A DNA stretch of 64,000 nucleotides from Cyrtodaria siliqua (GCA_037043455.1 JAWPHD010006756.1:62001-126000), one strand, 5' to 3'; positions 36,301 through 43,309 are shown, numbered from the stretch's first letter. The notes: generated by a model not told the origin, from the sequence alone. A program made the numbers and translations.

Positions 36301-36393
36301 CCCCAGGGCCTCTCGTTCTCGCATAAAGAAAAGGAGAAATCCCAGGATGGCAGTCAAGTGCAATATCAACGTATTCCAGCCTTGACAGATTAA
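6256..36393 (+). CDS. SLC17-family (sialin-type) anion transporter, C-terminal seven exons
   Basis: The spliced product of exons 6256-6351, 7189-7310, 8722-8871, 10178-10310, 29607-29762, 33965-34050 and 36187-36393 is about 316 residues. It matches the C-terminal two thirds of SLC17A5/sialin-like major facilitator transporters, usually about 480-500 residues. Family landmarks in order: [69 protein letters not shown] and [12 protein letters not shown]. Family members are multi-pass membrane proteins that move organic anions, often sialic acid or glutamate, across lysosomal, vesicular or plasma membranes. The substrate cannot be read here. All junctions are GT-AG and their phases agree (1,0,0,1,1,0). 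No internal stop is seen. The first about 175 residues are missing from the window. Introns are packed with repeats, including two arrays seeded by this gene's own exon edges. Confidence 0.9.
6825..7128 (+). repeat. SINE 3'-tail tandem repeat, about 115-bp unit
   Basis: Three units contain GGGACGGCTCTGAATAACC, TTGATGAGGTGTTGAACAAC and TTTTGGAAGGGTAGGGCAGC. They match the tail of the SINE copies at 12328-12610, so a SINE tail has been tandemly amplified here. It ends 60 bases before the next exon. Confidence 0.65.
7189..7310 (+). CDS. SLC17-like exon
   Basis: Acceptor TTTCTTTTGTTAG, donor GTAAGA, phase 1 to 0. It encodes a hydrophobic membrane segment rich in Trp, Leu and Cys, then [18 protein letters not shown], the cytosolic loop typical of SLC17 members. 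Confidence 0.92.
7311..8721. other. Intron with no recognised element
   Basis: AT-rich intron. A T-rich tract serves as the polypyrimidine tract before the acceptor at 8721. No further gene or clear repeat was identified. Confidence 0.5.
8722..8871 (+). CDS. SLC17-like exon
   Basis: Exactly 50 codons, phase 0 to 0, acceptor after a T-rich tract, donor GTAAGT. It encodes [20 protein letters not shown], then [19 protein letters not shown] and [10 protein letters not shown]. The NNWGFYTLL stretch and the LPxYMKxVLxFDIK motif are family hallmarks. Confidence 0.95.
9188..9348. mobile_element. TTAA-flanked MITE (TTAACCCTTAGCCCGC family), copy 1
   Basis: Terminal inverted repeats TTAACCCTTAGCCCGCTA and its complement (GCAGGCTAAGGGTTAA) bound a 161-bp element. 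Its internal motif is ACTCGCAGGCTGATCTGGG. Other copies lie at 62101-62290 and, inverted, 63060-63282, with a partial copy near 57327-57478. The TTAA plus CCCT ends suggest mobilisation by a piggyBac-type transposase (inference). Confidence 0.7.
9376..10177 (+). repeat. Exon-edge minisatellite: repeated 3' splice site plus start of the downstream exon
   Basis: About 20 units of about 39 bp with consensus CATATTTCTGTTTCAG followed by AATGGTTCTCAATCAGCATTGC. The genuine exon at 10178 begins AATGGTTTTCTATCAGCACT, preceded by CATGTTTCTGTTTCAG. Each unit is therefore a copy of the acceptor and the first about 22 bases of that exon. Most units keep a pyrimidine tract and an AG. The last unit acceptor at 10138 lies 39 bases upstream and in frame with the exon, with no stop between. 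Confidence 0.88.
10178..10310 (+). CDS. SLC17-like exon; seed of the upstream minisatellite
   Basis: Acceptor TTTCTGTTTCAG, donor GTAAGT, phase 0 to 1. It encodes [20 protein letters not shown], then [14 protein letters not shown] and [19 protein letters not shown] follows FDIK in nearly all SLC17 proteins, which fixes this as the real exon among the many upstream near-copies of its 5' edge. Confidence 0.93.
10540..10990. repeat. Dispersed repeat and GTCC/GTCT simple repeat before the 63-bp array
   Basis: AAGTGAAGTGGGGGCTATAT at about 10570 matches, inverted, TATAGCCCCCACTTCACTTT at 58136. A GTCCGTCC/GTCTGTCT simple repeat lies at about 10829-10876. Confidence 0.5.
12328..12610 (+). mobile_element. 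5'-truncated tRNA-derived SINE inside the minisatellite (copy 1)
   Basis: It starts at a box-B-like CCGGGTTCAATCC. The body follows with GTCGGTGTGTTCTTGGGC, CGTCCGTCGGACGGGGACGT, GTGTATTGGTCTATCC, GAGCACGTTAAAGAACC and AACCTATACTGTGTTGATGA. It ends in an (ATTCA)n tail. The fixed junctions with the 63-bp unit are shared by the other three copies, so the SINE was amplified as part of the array. Confidence 0.8.
13205..13487 (+). mobile_element. 5'-truncated SINE inside the minisatellite (copy 2)
   Basis: Nearly identical to the copy at 12328-12610, with the same junctions to the 63-bp units on both sides. The spacing between the copies, about 877 bp, defines a higher-order unit of one SINE plus nine to ten 63-bp units. 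Confidence 0.8.
14091..14212 (+). mobile_element. Left half of SINE copy 3, split by the LTR retrotransposon
   Basis: It matches copies 1 and 2 up to GTGTATTGGTCT and then jumps into the LTR at 14213. The remainder resumes at 25374. The bases TCTC (14209-14212) and TATC (25374-25377) correspond to TATC in the intact copies, consistent with a 4-bp target duplication carrying one substitution. Confidence 0.8.
14213..15108 (-). repeat. Outer LTR, 3' in coding orientation
   Basis: 896 bp, TG...CA ends. I noticed only two mismatches to 24478-25373 over the first about 210 bases, and the rest reads the same by eye. Confidence 0.9.
15109..15124 (-). other. Polypurine tract of the outer 3' LTR
   Basis: On the minus strand GCAACAAGGGGGAATA directly precedes the LTR. 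It is the expected plus-strand priming site and resembles the tract at 22772-22786. Confidence 0.7.
15125..16374. other. Retrotransposon 3' untranslated region
   Basis: AT-rich region between the pol stop and the polypurine tract. Short frames on either strand show no recognisable protein, and no envelope-like gene is seen. Confidence 0.6.
16375..21360 (-). CDS. pol: Retrotransposon Pol polyprotein (protease, RT, RNase H, integrase, chromodomain-like tail)
   Basis: An uninterrupted frame of up to 1670 codons. It is open from a GTG at 21387, with the first ATG at 21360. Numbering from 21387: aspartic protease DTGAS at 66-70 and ILGIDFL at 136; reverse transcriptase with FCVDFRRLN near 418 and catalytic YIDD at 520-523; RNase H with TTDAS at 667, E710 and TDN at 734; integrase zinc finger H925, H933, C963, C966; DD35E triad D995, D1055, E1091; GPYY motif at 1232. 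A Gln/Asn/Lys-rich linker of about 110 residues follows. Two segments (about 1408-1456 and 1617-1661) have the Y-x-V/I, aromatic, E/D-F spacing of chromodomains. It is much longer than usual at its C terminus. Order PR-RT-RH-IN and GPY/F place it in Ty3/gypsy (Metaviridae). No gag precedes it. Confidence 0.93.
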   Translation of the reverse strand: MAPSNFRKKGWCCSQKRCSVLTVKQSHTAADLKFSSKLERNCTDVRIGKQNIICLIDTGASISCISQHLLNQVSPKAQIHQSNISSVVGVCGERHPVLGETSLTFEIGGLELKHNFKIFETLHAKLILGIDFLKMHKVKTDFGTMTLTIPASSQNFNWDQTNNNHVSSISVPTFPDPNVPTVIATTLNEIVVPPHCEMKIPVRIPRFTNGNTVLMEPVLNMGRDYCIAGGKIVCDVFNEKGTYMIMNPTGLPVFLKSNTRIAKAQLLNSDSIYELSDTETNESVLNVSTETIQSQQHKRVVLDLGISLEDSDLTEVQKEKLYNFLGRNRDIFAKDLSELGQTDLHYHTIHTKDETPISMGPYRQTPQMRQHLDKALDEMLEHGIVEESTSPYHSPVVLIKKRGSAVYRFCVDFRRLNQVTVPLSFPIPNLTEVFDTLADSKAEIFSSVDLRSGFWQVPLDAATKHKSAFITHRGVYQFNRLPFGLSNSPMTFQSLMAKVLKSMNFKMALVYIDDVLIFSRNFDQHLGHLHQLFNSLRQANLKLHPSKCTFATKIVKYLGHVISKDGVKVNSENSDKISNFPAPKNAKQVKSFLGMANYYRRFIKDFAKIVSPLTALLKKNHKFHWTPECQQAFSTVKAKLTTAPILAYPKFDMPFILTTDASDVSIGYMLSQKQDGKEHAVAYGGRSLKNAEVKWHITDKEALALVEGIQHFKHYLVNQRFTVYTDNVSVKYIQKIKDCNGRLGRWSLLLQAYNFDIIHKSGKNNPTDYLSRQMYENTQPLTSTDLNDHVYMMDTTSDQKQYSQVTFIYDGESEDAVVANLHQQPVPDLQMHNLSDLQQQCPDFADIYKYKLNRTVPEDATLARILVAESYNFEVEDRILKHFYSRRCKKIPKEERLVKQTAIPRVLRDDVLRSYHDCIAGGGHQGFERTYAALRNKYFWPTMYQDIKQYVRTCEVCQQSKRHFHARPPPLQPLPVEDVLSKWHIDILSGLPTTKDKFKHVLLVTDSCSKWCEAFPLRTQEATEVAAVLYREIITRFGAPRILISDRGRNFTSNLVKALSELFQITRHLTSSYHPQTNGAVERMNSVILQALRVYTQNQQDDWPDILPGIMMAYRATPATQSTDFSPFFMLFGREMRLPIDTALIPKDHLAQDHKIFLSRILNNLEITRKLANQNIEAAQQKYKKQYDRSARLPEFYPAQRVWLYCTKVPVGRAPKLHRKWVGPYYITQMGPNHTYKLRNCQTNKEVKALVNARRLKPYYDPADRPTNTPPEYEHNDAELDPDQLPDGQPEENPPQQDKEQQGHQNHQQSTNHKNTQQQERKQTKDRTQAPNKQKPEKQKQQSKQNNQTKTQQQLRNSSDPQPSTSGSNNTERQKPTNSQNTKPSCQDCRRGNCTPFNIEDIDSVISSARGNGTLYYKIKIKGNNKNVTEWYFPCKIPSQLVREFHANRTMGGKKRKRPLQKAQHKFFEKTDIKTVNISNKSSDSAVQVVSNSATTTYTNATLKSPIPTLCSTGTQTTSQSRVHEEEKLIAVKVIEKQPFFLVQTGQGTPKLRSMQDVVTLSRNFAIDQKDICASRIRKVELDRQSNKSTQPKHGFLSSNYGKKWVHEVRIDDDGTPKYLVGFDNFTIPPVWLKLDDIPNYVLFTFRDFLEKHNEELYRSK
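21361..21869 (-). other. Leader between the internal LTR and pol, with a primer-binding site
   Basis: A 17-mer ending CCACCA on the + strand (21851-21867) adjoins the internal LTR and is identical to the one next to the outer 5' LTR, so both would be primed by the same tRNA. In the pol frame there is a TGA about ten codons before the GTG at 21387, followed by a run of nine T and four A and then a run of A. These are homopolymers of the type used for frameshifting. There is no room for a normal gag; a 70-codon frame at 21576-21788 has no recognisable similarity. Confidence 0.6.
21870..22771 (-). repeat. Internal, non-matching LTR
   Basis: 902 bp beginning TGTCGCCGCTGGGTGG and ending CACAGTGACA. 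It has TG...CA ends, a primer site on its left and a polypurine tract on its right (minus-strand order: polypurine, LTR, primer site). The sequence differs clearly from the outer LTRs, but flanking motifs and length are alike, so it belongs to a sister family. No target duplication surrounds it. Confidence 0.8.
22772..24457 (-). other. Non-coding internal segment between outer 5' LTR and internal LTR
   Basis: About 1.7 kb, AT-rich, with no frame longer than about 70 codons resembling gag. It starts (coding sense) after a primer site at 24458-24474 and ends in a polypurine tract at 22772-22786, so it looks like the internal region of a gutted element. Confidence 0.6.
24478..25373 (-). repeat. 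Outer LTR, 5' in coding orientation
   Basis: 896 bp, same length as and nearly identical to 14213-15108. The primer-binding 17-mer lies three bases away at 24458-24474. Confidence 0.9.
25374..25538 (+). mobile_element. Right half of SINE copy 3
   Basis: It resumes at TATCCTCCGAGCACGTTAAA, exactly where 14212 left off, and ends in the (ATTCA)n tail before the 63-bp units. Confidence 0.8.
25539..29549. repeat. 63-bp minisatellite, right part (about 60 units, one SINE insert)
   Basis: Same unit as 11005-14090. Many copies read TTTTAACTTCCACAG followed by CCATAATGATACAGAC, so the phrase TTTTTCCTGTTTTAAC...CACAG looks like a strong 3' splice site. Subarrays of eight to ten units are themselves duplicated: the block ending near 28380 recurs ending near 28880. 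The array stops about 57 bases before the exon at 29607. Confidence 0.9.
26956..27238 (+). mobile_element. 5'-truncated SINE inside the minisatellite (copy 4)
   Basis: Same start (CCGGGTTCAATCC), body, tail and array junctions as copies 1-3. Confidence 0.8.
29607..29762 (+). CDS. SLC17-like exon; seed of the downstream 44-bp array
   Basis: Acceptor AAAATATTTCAG, donor GTAAGT, phase 1 to 1. It encodes [16 protein letters not shown], a membrane segment with [10 protein letters not shown], and [12 protein letters not shown]. NHLDIAPxxAG is the conserved family motif. The final CCCCTAACTTTGCAG encodes the end of that motif and is the seed of the array that follows. Confidence 0.95.
29763..33652 (+). 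repeat. Exon-edge minisatellite of juxtaposed 3' and 5' splice sites
   Basis: About 85-90 units of 44-45 bp. A typical unit is GTAAGTAAAGGTCCATCAAA, CAGATCTCTCCCCTAAC and TTTGCAG. Its right end copies the last about 28 bases of the exon ending at 29762 and its left end copies that exon's donor. Almost every unit thus carries pyrimidines, CTAAC, TTTGCAG and, with no gap, GTAAGTAAAG. Variants with GTGTCAGTCATATAGAT resemble the exon sequence further upstream (GTCAATCATATAGAT). Larger blocks of 15 units (about 663 bp) recur, for example around 31536-31890 and 32197-32552. The array nearly fills the 4.2-kb intron. Confidence 0.95.
33965..34050 (+). CDS. SLC17-like exon
   Basis: Acceptor TTTACATTTGCAG, donor GTAAGT, phase 1 to 0. 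It encodes [20 protein letters not shown], then VGWLTKKH, the family segment following AG in NHLDIAPxxAG. Confidence 0.95.
34840..35360 (+). repeat. Tandem repeat with ATTCAAGATGGCCGC motifs (short block)
   Basis: Two diverged units share GATTTTCATGAAACTT, AATGTTGC, TTGTAGCGACTACT and GATATTGATATGGGAC with the longer array at 36795-37915. Confidence 0.65.
35361..36065 (+). repeat. Tandem repeat, unit about 140-180 bp
   Basis: Four to five diverged units with TTTTAATACACAAACTTTGT, CCGGACTAGTTCTCCTGAAC, GGCCGGATTTCAAAGAAAC, GATGATCAGTACCAAGCC and TTGGCCCTTTAAAAG. It fills most of the intron before the last SLC17 exon. Confidence 0.65.
36090..36135 (-). mobile_element. End fragment of the GGCGCC dispersed element
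   Basis: TTGGCGCCATATAACC followed by TGTGTTAGTGCGC matches, inverted, the start of the copy at 2195. It lies about 50 bases before the final exon acceptor. Confidence 0.55.
36187..36393 (+). CDS. SLC17-like terminal exon
   Basis: Acceptor CCCATCTTCTTTTGAAG, phase 0, TAA at 36391-36393. It encodes [20 protein letters not shown], the last membrane segment, and a hydrophilic tail of about 38 residues ending IPALTD. [12 protein letters not shown] is the family motif of the final helix. The precise start is inferred from phase and motif position. Confidence 0.9.
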   Translation, partial: NTRDEWQIVFYIAAAIYMSGAVIYCIFCRGTEQPWNKPPQGLSFSHKEKEKSQDGSQVQYQRIPALTD

Positions 36394-36794
36394 TCATTGG
36401 TGAACTTAAAGATGAACTAGCAATTTGGTTATGATTAGTGTTAAAGCTGAGATGGCAATATGAATAGTCTTCCTTTAGTCATGCAATATTTAACTTTTTA
36501 TATGAATTAAAGGTCCAAACTCAAACTTTAGCTATATTTCACGATATATAACTCCATATCTTCTGGTGTTCTGAGCATTTTCAATACACATTTATTAATT
36601 GTGTCATTATTTTTGATTGCAAATGCAGGAACCACTGATATTTTGTATTGCATTTCTATTGGTGAAAGACCAGTGAATCACTAAATATTAATATTACATC
36701 ATTTGCTGAGAACATTCAAGAAAGCGAAATAGTTGGATTAAAGGGACAAGCGTCAATCTTGATCTTTATAAAACTGGCGGCATCCCGTCATTTT

Positions 36795-37915
36795 TAGCTC
36801 TACTGAAACTACTGAATGGATTTTCATGAAACTTTACAGAAATGTTGCCTATGAAGTCTAGTTGATCCTAGCAAAAATTCATATTGATGTGAAATCCAAG
36901 ATGGCCGCCAGATCTAAAAATAGGTTTTTAAAAAACAAGTTTGTAGCGACTACTTCTTGAAAACTATAAGTGATATTGATATGGGACTTTTTCTAAAATG
37001 ATCAGCATGACATGATGTTGGTCCTTGTCGAAAATCGTTTTGATTCGACGTTAAACATGGCTGCCAGCGGCCATCTTTGTTTACATAGAGTTCTATAATG
37101 AAAACTTGTAGCGACTACTCCTCTGAAACTACTTGACGGATTTTCATGAAACTTCACAGGAATGTTGCTCTTGATGTCTTATTGATCCTAGCAAAATTTC
37201 AGGTCAGCCGGAAATTCAAGATGGCCGCCACGGCTAAAAATAAATTTTCAAAATACAAGTTTGTAGCGACTACTTCTTGAAAACTATAAGTGATATTGAT
37301 ATGGGACTTTTTGTACAATGATCAGCATGACATGATGGTTATCAGAGTCAAACAATTTTTTGATTCGACGTTAAATATGGCTGCCAGTGGCCATCTTTGT
37401 TTACATAGAGTTATATGATGAAAACTTGTAGCGACTAATTCTCTGAAACTACTTGACGGATTTTCGTGAAACTTCACAGGAATGTTGCTCTTGATGTCTA
37501 ATTGATCCTAGCAAAATTTCAGTTCGGCCGGAAATTCAAGATGGCTGCCATGGTTAAAAATAGATTTTCAAAATACAAGTTTGTAGCGACTACTTCTTGA
37601 AAACTATAAGTGATATTGATATGGGACTTTTTCTAAAATGATCAGCATGACATGATATTAGTCCTTGTCAAAAATCATTTTGATTCGATGTTAAACATGG
37701 CTGTCAGCGGCCAACTTTGTTTACATAGAGTTATATAATAAAAAATTGTAGCGACTATTCCTCTGAAACTACTTGACGGATTTTCATGAAACTTCACAGG
37801 AATGTTGCTCCTGATGTCTAATTGATCCTAGCAAAATTTCAGGTCGGCCGGAAATTCAAGATGGCCGCCACGGCTAAAAATAAGTCTGTAGCGACTACTT
37901 CCTGAAATCAAAATC
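36795..37915 (+). repeat. Tandem repeat, unit about 320 bp
   Basis: About 3.5 units, with CAAGATGG(C/T)(C/T)GCC at about 36900, 37217, 37536 and 37858. Other shared motifs are TTGTAGCGACTACTTC, GATCAGCATGACATGAT, TTTGATTCGACGTTAAA and CTTTGTTTACATAGAG. No coding frame. Confidence 0.75.
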
Positions 37916-38194
37916 AATCAGTAGAGCTTCAAGGTCATTGACCTATTGTTTCTACATAACTTGCATGTGTTCAAACATTGATGTTAATTACAGGAATAGT
38001 TCAAAGCAATTTGGTTTTGTATATTACTAACTGTTGATTATATTACGTCAATAATATATCTCACAGACATAATAACAAACAGACTGGACACTGTGAAATT
38101 TACCTGAATTTCACTTGGGACAGTGAGAAAATTTCACATAATGTTGCCCAAATTTAAACACTTGTATCTTGAAGAGTTTTGTAGATACAAGTTT

Positions 38195-38350
38195 CATTGT
38201 AAGTGAGGAAGTGTTGATTCTTACGGATGGTGGGAGGTGTACAGTAGTGGTTTTACCCAGGAAAAGTGGGTGGTCTGCCTTCACCACAAAAAAATCGATC
38301 ATCATATATAACCTTACATGTGTTGAAAATGACATAAAACACCAAGTTTC
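38195..38350 (+). mobile_element. SINE body (GGCGGGAGGTGTACAG family), head missing
   Basis: GTGAGGAAGTGTTGATTCTT, GGTGGGAGGTGTACAGTAG, CCAGGAAAAGTGGGTGGTCT and ACCTTACATGTGTTGAAAAT match the copies at 41208, 42540 and 54290. Confidence 0.7.
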
Positions 38351-38702
38351 ATTTATTCCAAAACCCATCACAAATTTAATTCTCCTTCTAATGATAGCAT
38401 GTTCCTCACTCTATCATTTTAAACAAAAAAGCAGTTCAACAGAAACTTTTGTCATACCTTGATTTTTAAGAGAAAACACAAAAATAATGCGATTTTTATC
38501 TTTAAACCGCTTTATACAATTTCTTATGTTAAAAATAAAAAAGAATTATTATAATCCCATTTTGAAGATTCATTATAAATATTTTGAATGAATTCTCATC
38601 AAAATTAATGAATAAATGAGAGATGAGGTAGAAAGAAAAGTTAAGGTGCCACATGATATAGGCCACTTTATTGGTTCAGATAGAAAGTTTCCTATCTGTT
38701 TA

Positions 38703-39244
38703 TTAAAGGGAATGTAGCGAAAACATCTTTATTATTGAGAGTTCTGAAATACTTGAATAAGGGTGAAAGAATTATCAAAATCGGATGCTAAAAAAAGAAA
38801 TGATCATTTGAAATTTCTGTTGAATTGGATATGGAAGCAGCCATTTTGAGAGCTATGACATCACAGTTCTAAATGACCATATATGGAATATTTATAAATA
38901 TGAATATTTACTGATTTATAGGGAAAAATTGACAGCAACTGTATGAAAAATATGTAATACTTAATGGCAATAATGCTTTATATGACGAGTAAAAAAAATC
39001 TTTCATTTGCGGCGAATTTCCTTGTTTTAAATGATATTTATCAATATTCCATATATGGTAATATGGAACTATGATGTCATAGTTCTAAACATAGCGACTC
39101 CCGTATTCGTTTTAGAACAACTTTTAAATGGTCATATCTTTTTTGTTTATCGTCCGATTTTGATAATTCTTTTACTTTTTTCCCAAGTTTTTCAGAACTC
39201 TCAGTAACAGAGCTTGTTTGGCTGTGTCGCTACATTCCCTTTAA
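38703..39244. mobile_element. 542-bp TTAA-flanked inverted-repeat element
   Basis: Ends TTAAAGGGAATGTAGCG and CGCTACATTCCCTTTAA. Inner inverted segments GAGAGTTCTGAAATACTTG and GAATTATCAAAATCGGA are mirrored near the other end. Two ATATGGAATAT-type patches flank the centre. No coding frame. Confidence 0.75.
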
Positions 39245-39446
39245 TATCCTCTGTGTATATCTGAAATTATGTTGGAATAACTAAGAAAATTTGAAAACTC
39301 AAAATGCTATTTAATGATGTTCAAGCTGCGTTAGAGTCAAAATGATACTTCATTAATTAAGACACTAAATTTAATTCTTGATAAAACTTGGAAGATTGCC
39401 ATGTGCCCCTTTAAAATAATATTCAGACTGATTTAAAAATGTAAAA

Positions 39447-39614
39447 AATAGATTATTCAAACGCTGGGTTCGATAATAAGAAAATCCTTCACTCTATAGA
39501 TGGTATGTTTTGTTTGTCGCTCACTCGCATCTGTTCAGTTGTGAAAAACACCACATGCCTGCCATCGTGTGAAAGATCTCCTTATAATGGAACCCAGCAG
39601 TTTAATAATGTCTA
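39447..39614. mobile_element. Hairpin MITE (TTTAACTGCTGGG family), diverged copy
   Basis: AGATTATTCAAACGCTGGG... AATCCTTCACTC and the mirrored GTGTGAAAGAT...ACCCAGCAGTTTA form a long imperfect inverted repeat like those at 49473, 59513 and 60744. Confidence 0.6.
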
Positions 39615-40135
39615 TGTAATTAGTACCAGTAAACTCATGTACTGTGGACAAATATCTGAAATATATACTAAAGTGTCAATAAAAAGATCTGTGTGCAATT
39701 AAATTGGAAAATGCCGGTTGAATTTGGATGATGGCCAGTTAATTCTGATCAGGTGCAAAATTAATGTATTCCTATCATTGCTGATAACTGAAATTGCTGG
39801 TGTTAAATTTTGCTAAAATTTATGTTTAGCTCTGCTGATCAAAGAGCAGCAGCAGAGCTCATGTGACGGTGTGTTGTCTGGTGTCCCTTTAAATAGATTT
39901 TTTGTGCCATTGCTACTCGTCCAAAATTACTTAGAAGAATTTCGTGATACTTGACAGTAACACAGTTTTTATTATGTCTAGTCTAGTTTGTCTATTTGAA
40001 CACGGCCACTGCAGATCCCTTTGGAGGGGTAGGCAGAGGGGTAGAATCCCCTCCAAATTCATGTTCATTTTATCATTTTTTGTTGCGTAGAATCCCCCCA
40101 AATTCATGTTCATTTTATCATTTTTTGTTCATGTT

Positions 40136-40425
40136 CATTAAAGGTCTTCATCATGATCCCTGCATTGTTTCAGGTGCTATCTCGCTCGCATCAAAAGAGC
40201 AGTGGCAGAAAAACAATAAAGTGGCTCCAGCGTAAATGGAGTTTCTACGATAGAATTTGCAGCAACTCTGCAGTTCAGGGTGAGAAGGTTCTAGGCCCAT
40301 TTTCCATATTTTATCTCGATGTACATGGAAGATGAGCCTGGCATGTTCATGCCTTTTAGGCGCCATATAACCTTTTCATGTGTTGGTGCGCCTTAAAACC
40401 CCAATTCAAACTAAATTCAACTTCC
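40136..40425 (-). mobile_element. GGCGCC dispersed element, inverted copy
   Basis: Near full-length copy, inverted relative to 2195-2480. It shares TTTCAGGTGCTA, TTTGCAGCAACTCTGCAG, GAAGGTTCTAGGCCCA and the end GGCGCCATATAACC...GGTGCGCC. Confidence 0.7.
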
Positions 40426-40584
40426 TGTAAAATCCAAGATGGAAACCATGACTAAAAATAGAATAAAAAAGAAAGTTTGTGATCGCTACTCATCAAGAAT
40501 TGTAAAACATTGATACAATGTGTACTAAAGTGACTGGATTGACAATGTAGTTGGTCCTGAATAAAATCGCTAAAACATCGTGTA

Positions 40585-40930
40585 GCGGCTTCAGTAGCTC
40601 AGTGGATAACACCTTGATTCGTATTTTTTTAATTTTATCCCTTTGAAAAAGGTTTAACCTGGAACTTAACTAACTAAACCTCGACGGGCGTATGTGACCC
40701 GCTAGGCAATGTTGACCAAATCCATTCATTTTTTCAAAGTAGAGTAACAACCTCGGTAGCTCATTGAATAAGGCCTCGCGATTCAGAGCTGCAGACCTCT
40801 GCTGCTCTTGTATATACTCTCTGGCAGAGGCATTTCTAATGGGTAACTTCATCCTTCATCTAATGTTTCTATCTCAATATAATCTTATAAAATGTGTTAA
40901 TGGGAGTGGACGTAAATCCCAATTCATTAA
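40585..40930 (+). repeat. Degenerate tRNA-like SINE pieces
   Basis: TCAGTAGCTCAGTGGATAAC (about 40600) and CTCGGTAGCTCATTGAATAAG (about 40751) resemble box A heads of tRNA-derived SINEs. Box B and tails are unclear. Confidence 0.35.
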
Positions 40931-41207
40931 TTCATCATTGCACAGTAGAGCACTTCATGGTCTTTGACCTCTTGTTTTATTGACTTAATGATTCATTATA
41001 ATTGTATGCATTGTGTGCCTCAGAACTGTAAAGTGACGTGTAGAAACAGGAGTTGTGAAAATTTATGCATTTGAAGGGTTTGCACTTGTTTTGGTTACAG
41101 TTATTTGCTTGGTTCATTATTTCCTCTCTGTTTTGTGGAAAAAGGTGTTTTATACTTAAGTGCAAAGTGTAATGTGTGATGAAAGGACAGTGACCGCAAG
41201 GTTTGAA

Positions 41208-41430
41208 AGCGTCTCCGTGGCCGAATGGTTAACAACATTGCGTTGTAAATCTTCGCCTCTCAACGCTGCGGGTTCGATTTGTAAGTGAGGAAGTGTCGAT
41301 TCTTACGGATGGCGGGAGGTGTACAGTATTGGTTCTACCCAGGAAAAATGGCTGGTCTGCCTCCACCACAAAAAAATCGACTGTCATATATAACCTTACA
41401 TGTGTTAAAAATTATGTAAAACACTGTACA
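41208..41430 (+). mobile_element. tRNA-derived SINE with head (GGCGGGAGGTGTACAG family)
   Basis: The head GTCTCCGTGGCCGAATGG and box-B-like GCTGCGGGTTCGATT lead into the same body as 38195-38350, ending ACCTTACATGTGTTAAAAAT. This copy ties that body to a Leu/Ser-type tRNA-like head. Confidence 0.72.
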
Positions 41431-42539
41431 AACAAGCAAACAAACCACAAGATTTGAGGATTTTTGTATCAATTTATAATTATTATTATTTGTTTAAATT
41501 TACAAATTTCTTAGGGTCAGAATAGGCCCTTATCATAAGTGGCTGTGTATGCTGGAAACATAATTATATTCTAGAATTATCCTGGTTAAATATTATATCT
41601 TTTGATTTTAATGTTGATACAAAAACAAAACCTTAATTTGATGCTGAGTGGAGTTTTGACAATGGTGTACTCTGCAACCAAGCTGGTGAAAAGATGTTGA
41701 CTAGTAAGTAACTAACTCGCCGTCTGTAACCAAAATAAGTCGGACTTTTTGTGTACTATCCATTGAGGGCGGGCTTTAACCTTTAATTTTTTTTAAATCA
41801 ACAATTATATTTAATCGTAGATTTTCTTCCTGTCAGCCTTTGGGGTATTATTATTTAGGTGCATGAGATTTATATACTGAACCCTAAAGAAAATGCAACA
41901 CTCGAATACAGTATTAACTGTATTATACTGAAATTTAAATATTTCAAACATGTTTTTCTGCAATATCTAAGTGCCAACTAATTTGTGGAGCATAGGAACG
42001 AGGAGTCGTAGTATAACATATCGATAAATTGACACTTAGATACAGAACTCTTTTACAATTTAAAATGTTTGTTTGATTAAGTTATTGAATTATTTAGAGT
42101 TTTGTGTCCTTTTTGTGTCGGTAAATATAGGGCGACTTTTTGTTTAAAATCGTAAAATATGGTACTTTTATCATTATCACACGAGGAAATCTCCATCCTA
42201 ATGAGAAAGGGTTGACAAGAACGGAATTAATTTTAATGCAAATTTTCTTTAAACATTTGCTCAGCTTATTCCTCAGAAGTTTGTTTAATGGGTTGTGCAA
42301 TTATAGTAGTTTTGCAGCATCAGTGACCTTCGTCGAGCAGAACGAAATGAAACATCACACATGTATTCACTGCCACGTGTATATGCATTACATTTCCCAC
42401 GCCTAAGATGTACCAACAAATACATGCAATAATAAAGGTCACTGAGTGCAAAATTCACCTGACAATGTTTGTGTTTGTACTATTCGTGTAATCATGTTTC
42501 ACACCTCTCACCATGTTTCTCACCTCTCACCATGCTCAC

Positions 42540-42725
42540 TGCTGAGGGTTTAAATCCCACTGGGAACTCGACTTGCAGGTGAGAACGTGTTGATTCTTAC
42601 GGATGGCGGGAGGTATACAGTACTGGTTCTATCCAGGAAAAGTGGGTGGTGTGCCTCCACCATGAAACAAATTTACCGTCATATATAGCCTTAAATGTGC
42701 TGAAAATGACCTTAAACACTATTCA
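42540..42725 (+). mobile_element. SINE (GGCGGGAGGTGTACAG family)
   Basis: Box-B-like GGGTTTAAATCCC, then GATTCTTACGGATGGCGGG, CCAGGAAAAGTGGGTGGT and CTTAAATGTGCTGAAAATG. Confidence 0.68.
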
Positions 42726-43023
42726 GCAAACCAACTCGAACAAAAGATAGTTGAATTATGTACAAAAAGGCTTGACACACTACCTTGTTGCACTCATCAG
42801 TAACATAATCATTTTCTGACTATTTGGATGCCTATTTAAAGCTACACAGTCCTTATTTTAGCTGGTAATAACTCATGTTATGAATGCGTCAAGTGTGAAG
42901 TAATTTGAAATTGACGAACACCCCAAAAGTCTGTATATAACTTAAGGCAGAAATTGATGCGTAAAATTTCTTTTTTTATTTAGCCTCCGTACAGGTAACA
43001 TCGATAATTATATGGCTTCAGAA

Positions 43024-43098
43024 TATATGTGGATTTGAACCACAGCCTTGCACTTTTAAGTTTTGAAGGATGTATGCTGAACCACTAGACCACGCCAA
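43024..43098 (-). mobile_element. tRNA-like SINE head, minus strand
   Basis: On the minus strand GGCGTGGTCTAGTGGTTCAG (box A region) and GGCTGTGGTTCAAATCCAC (box B region), with tRNA-like spacing. The acceptor stem does not pair, so it is not a functional tRNA gene. Confidence 0.5.
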
Positions 43099-43309
43099 TT
43101 TATTGGTATGTTGTAGCATTTTTAACACTAAATAGGCATTACGTAATAACTAGCGCACACAAACTCATAAATAAGTCGAGATATGGTTGTTTTGAGGCGC
43201 AGTATTAGAGGCAATATACGTGCAACAAGATTGATCCATCTTGAGTTGCGTTCAAATATGTTGTTTATTTTTGCCTCATTATAAATGAATAGTATACTAT
43301 TTACTCAAG

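Noticed and set aside
41208..41285. A tRNA gene (Leu/Ser-like)
   Set aside because: The A and B boxes are present but acceptor and anticodon stems do not pair properly, and a SINE body follows directly.
43024..43098. A tRNA gene on the minus strand
   Set aside because: The cloverleaf does not close; it is best read as a SINE head.
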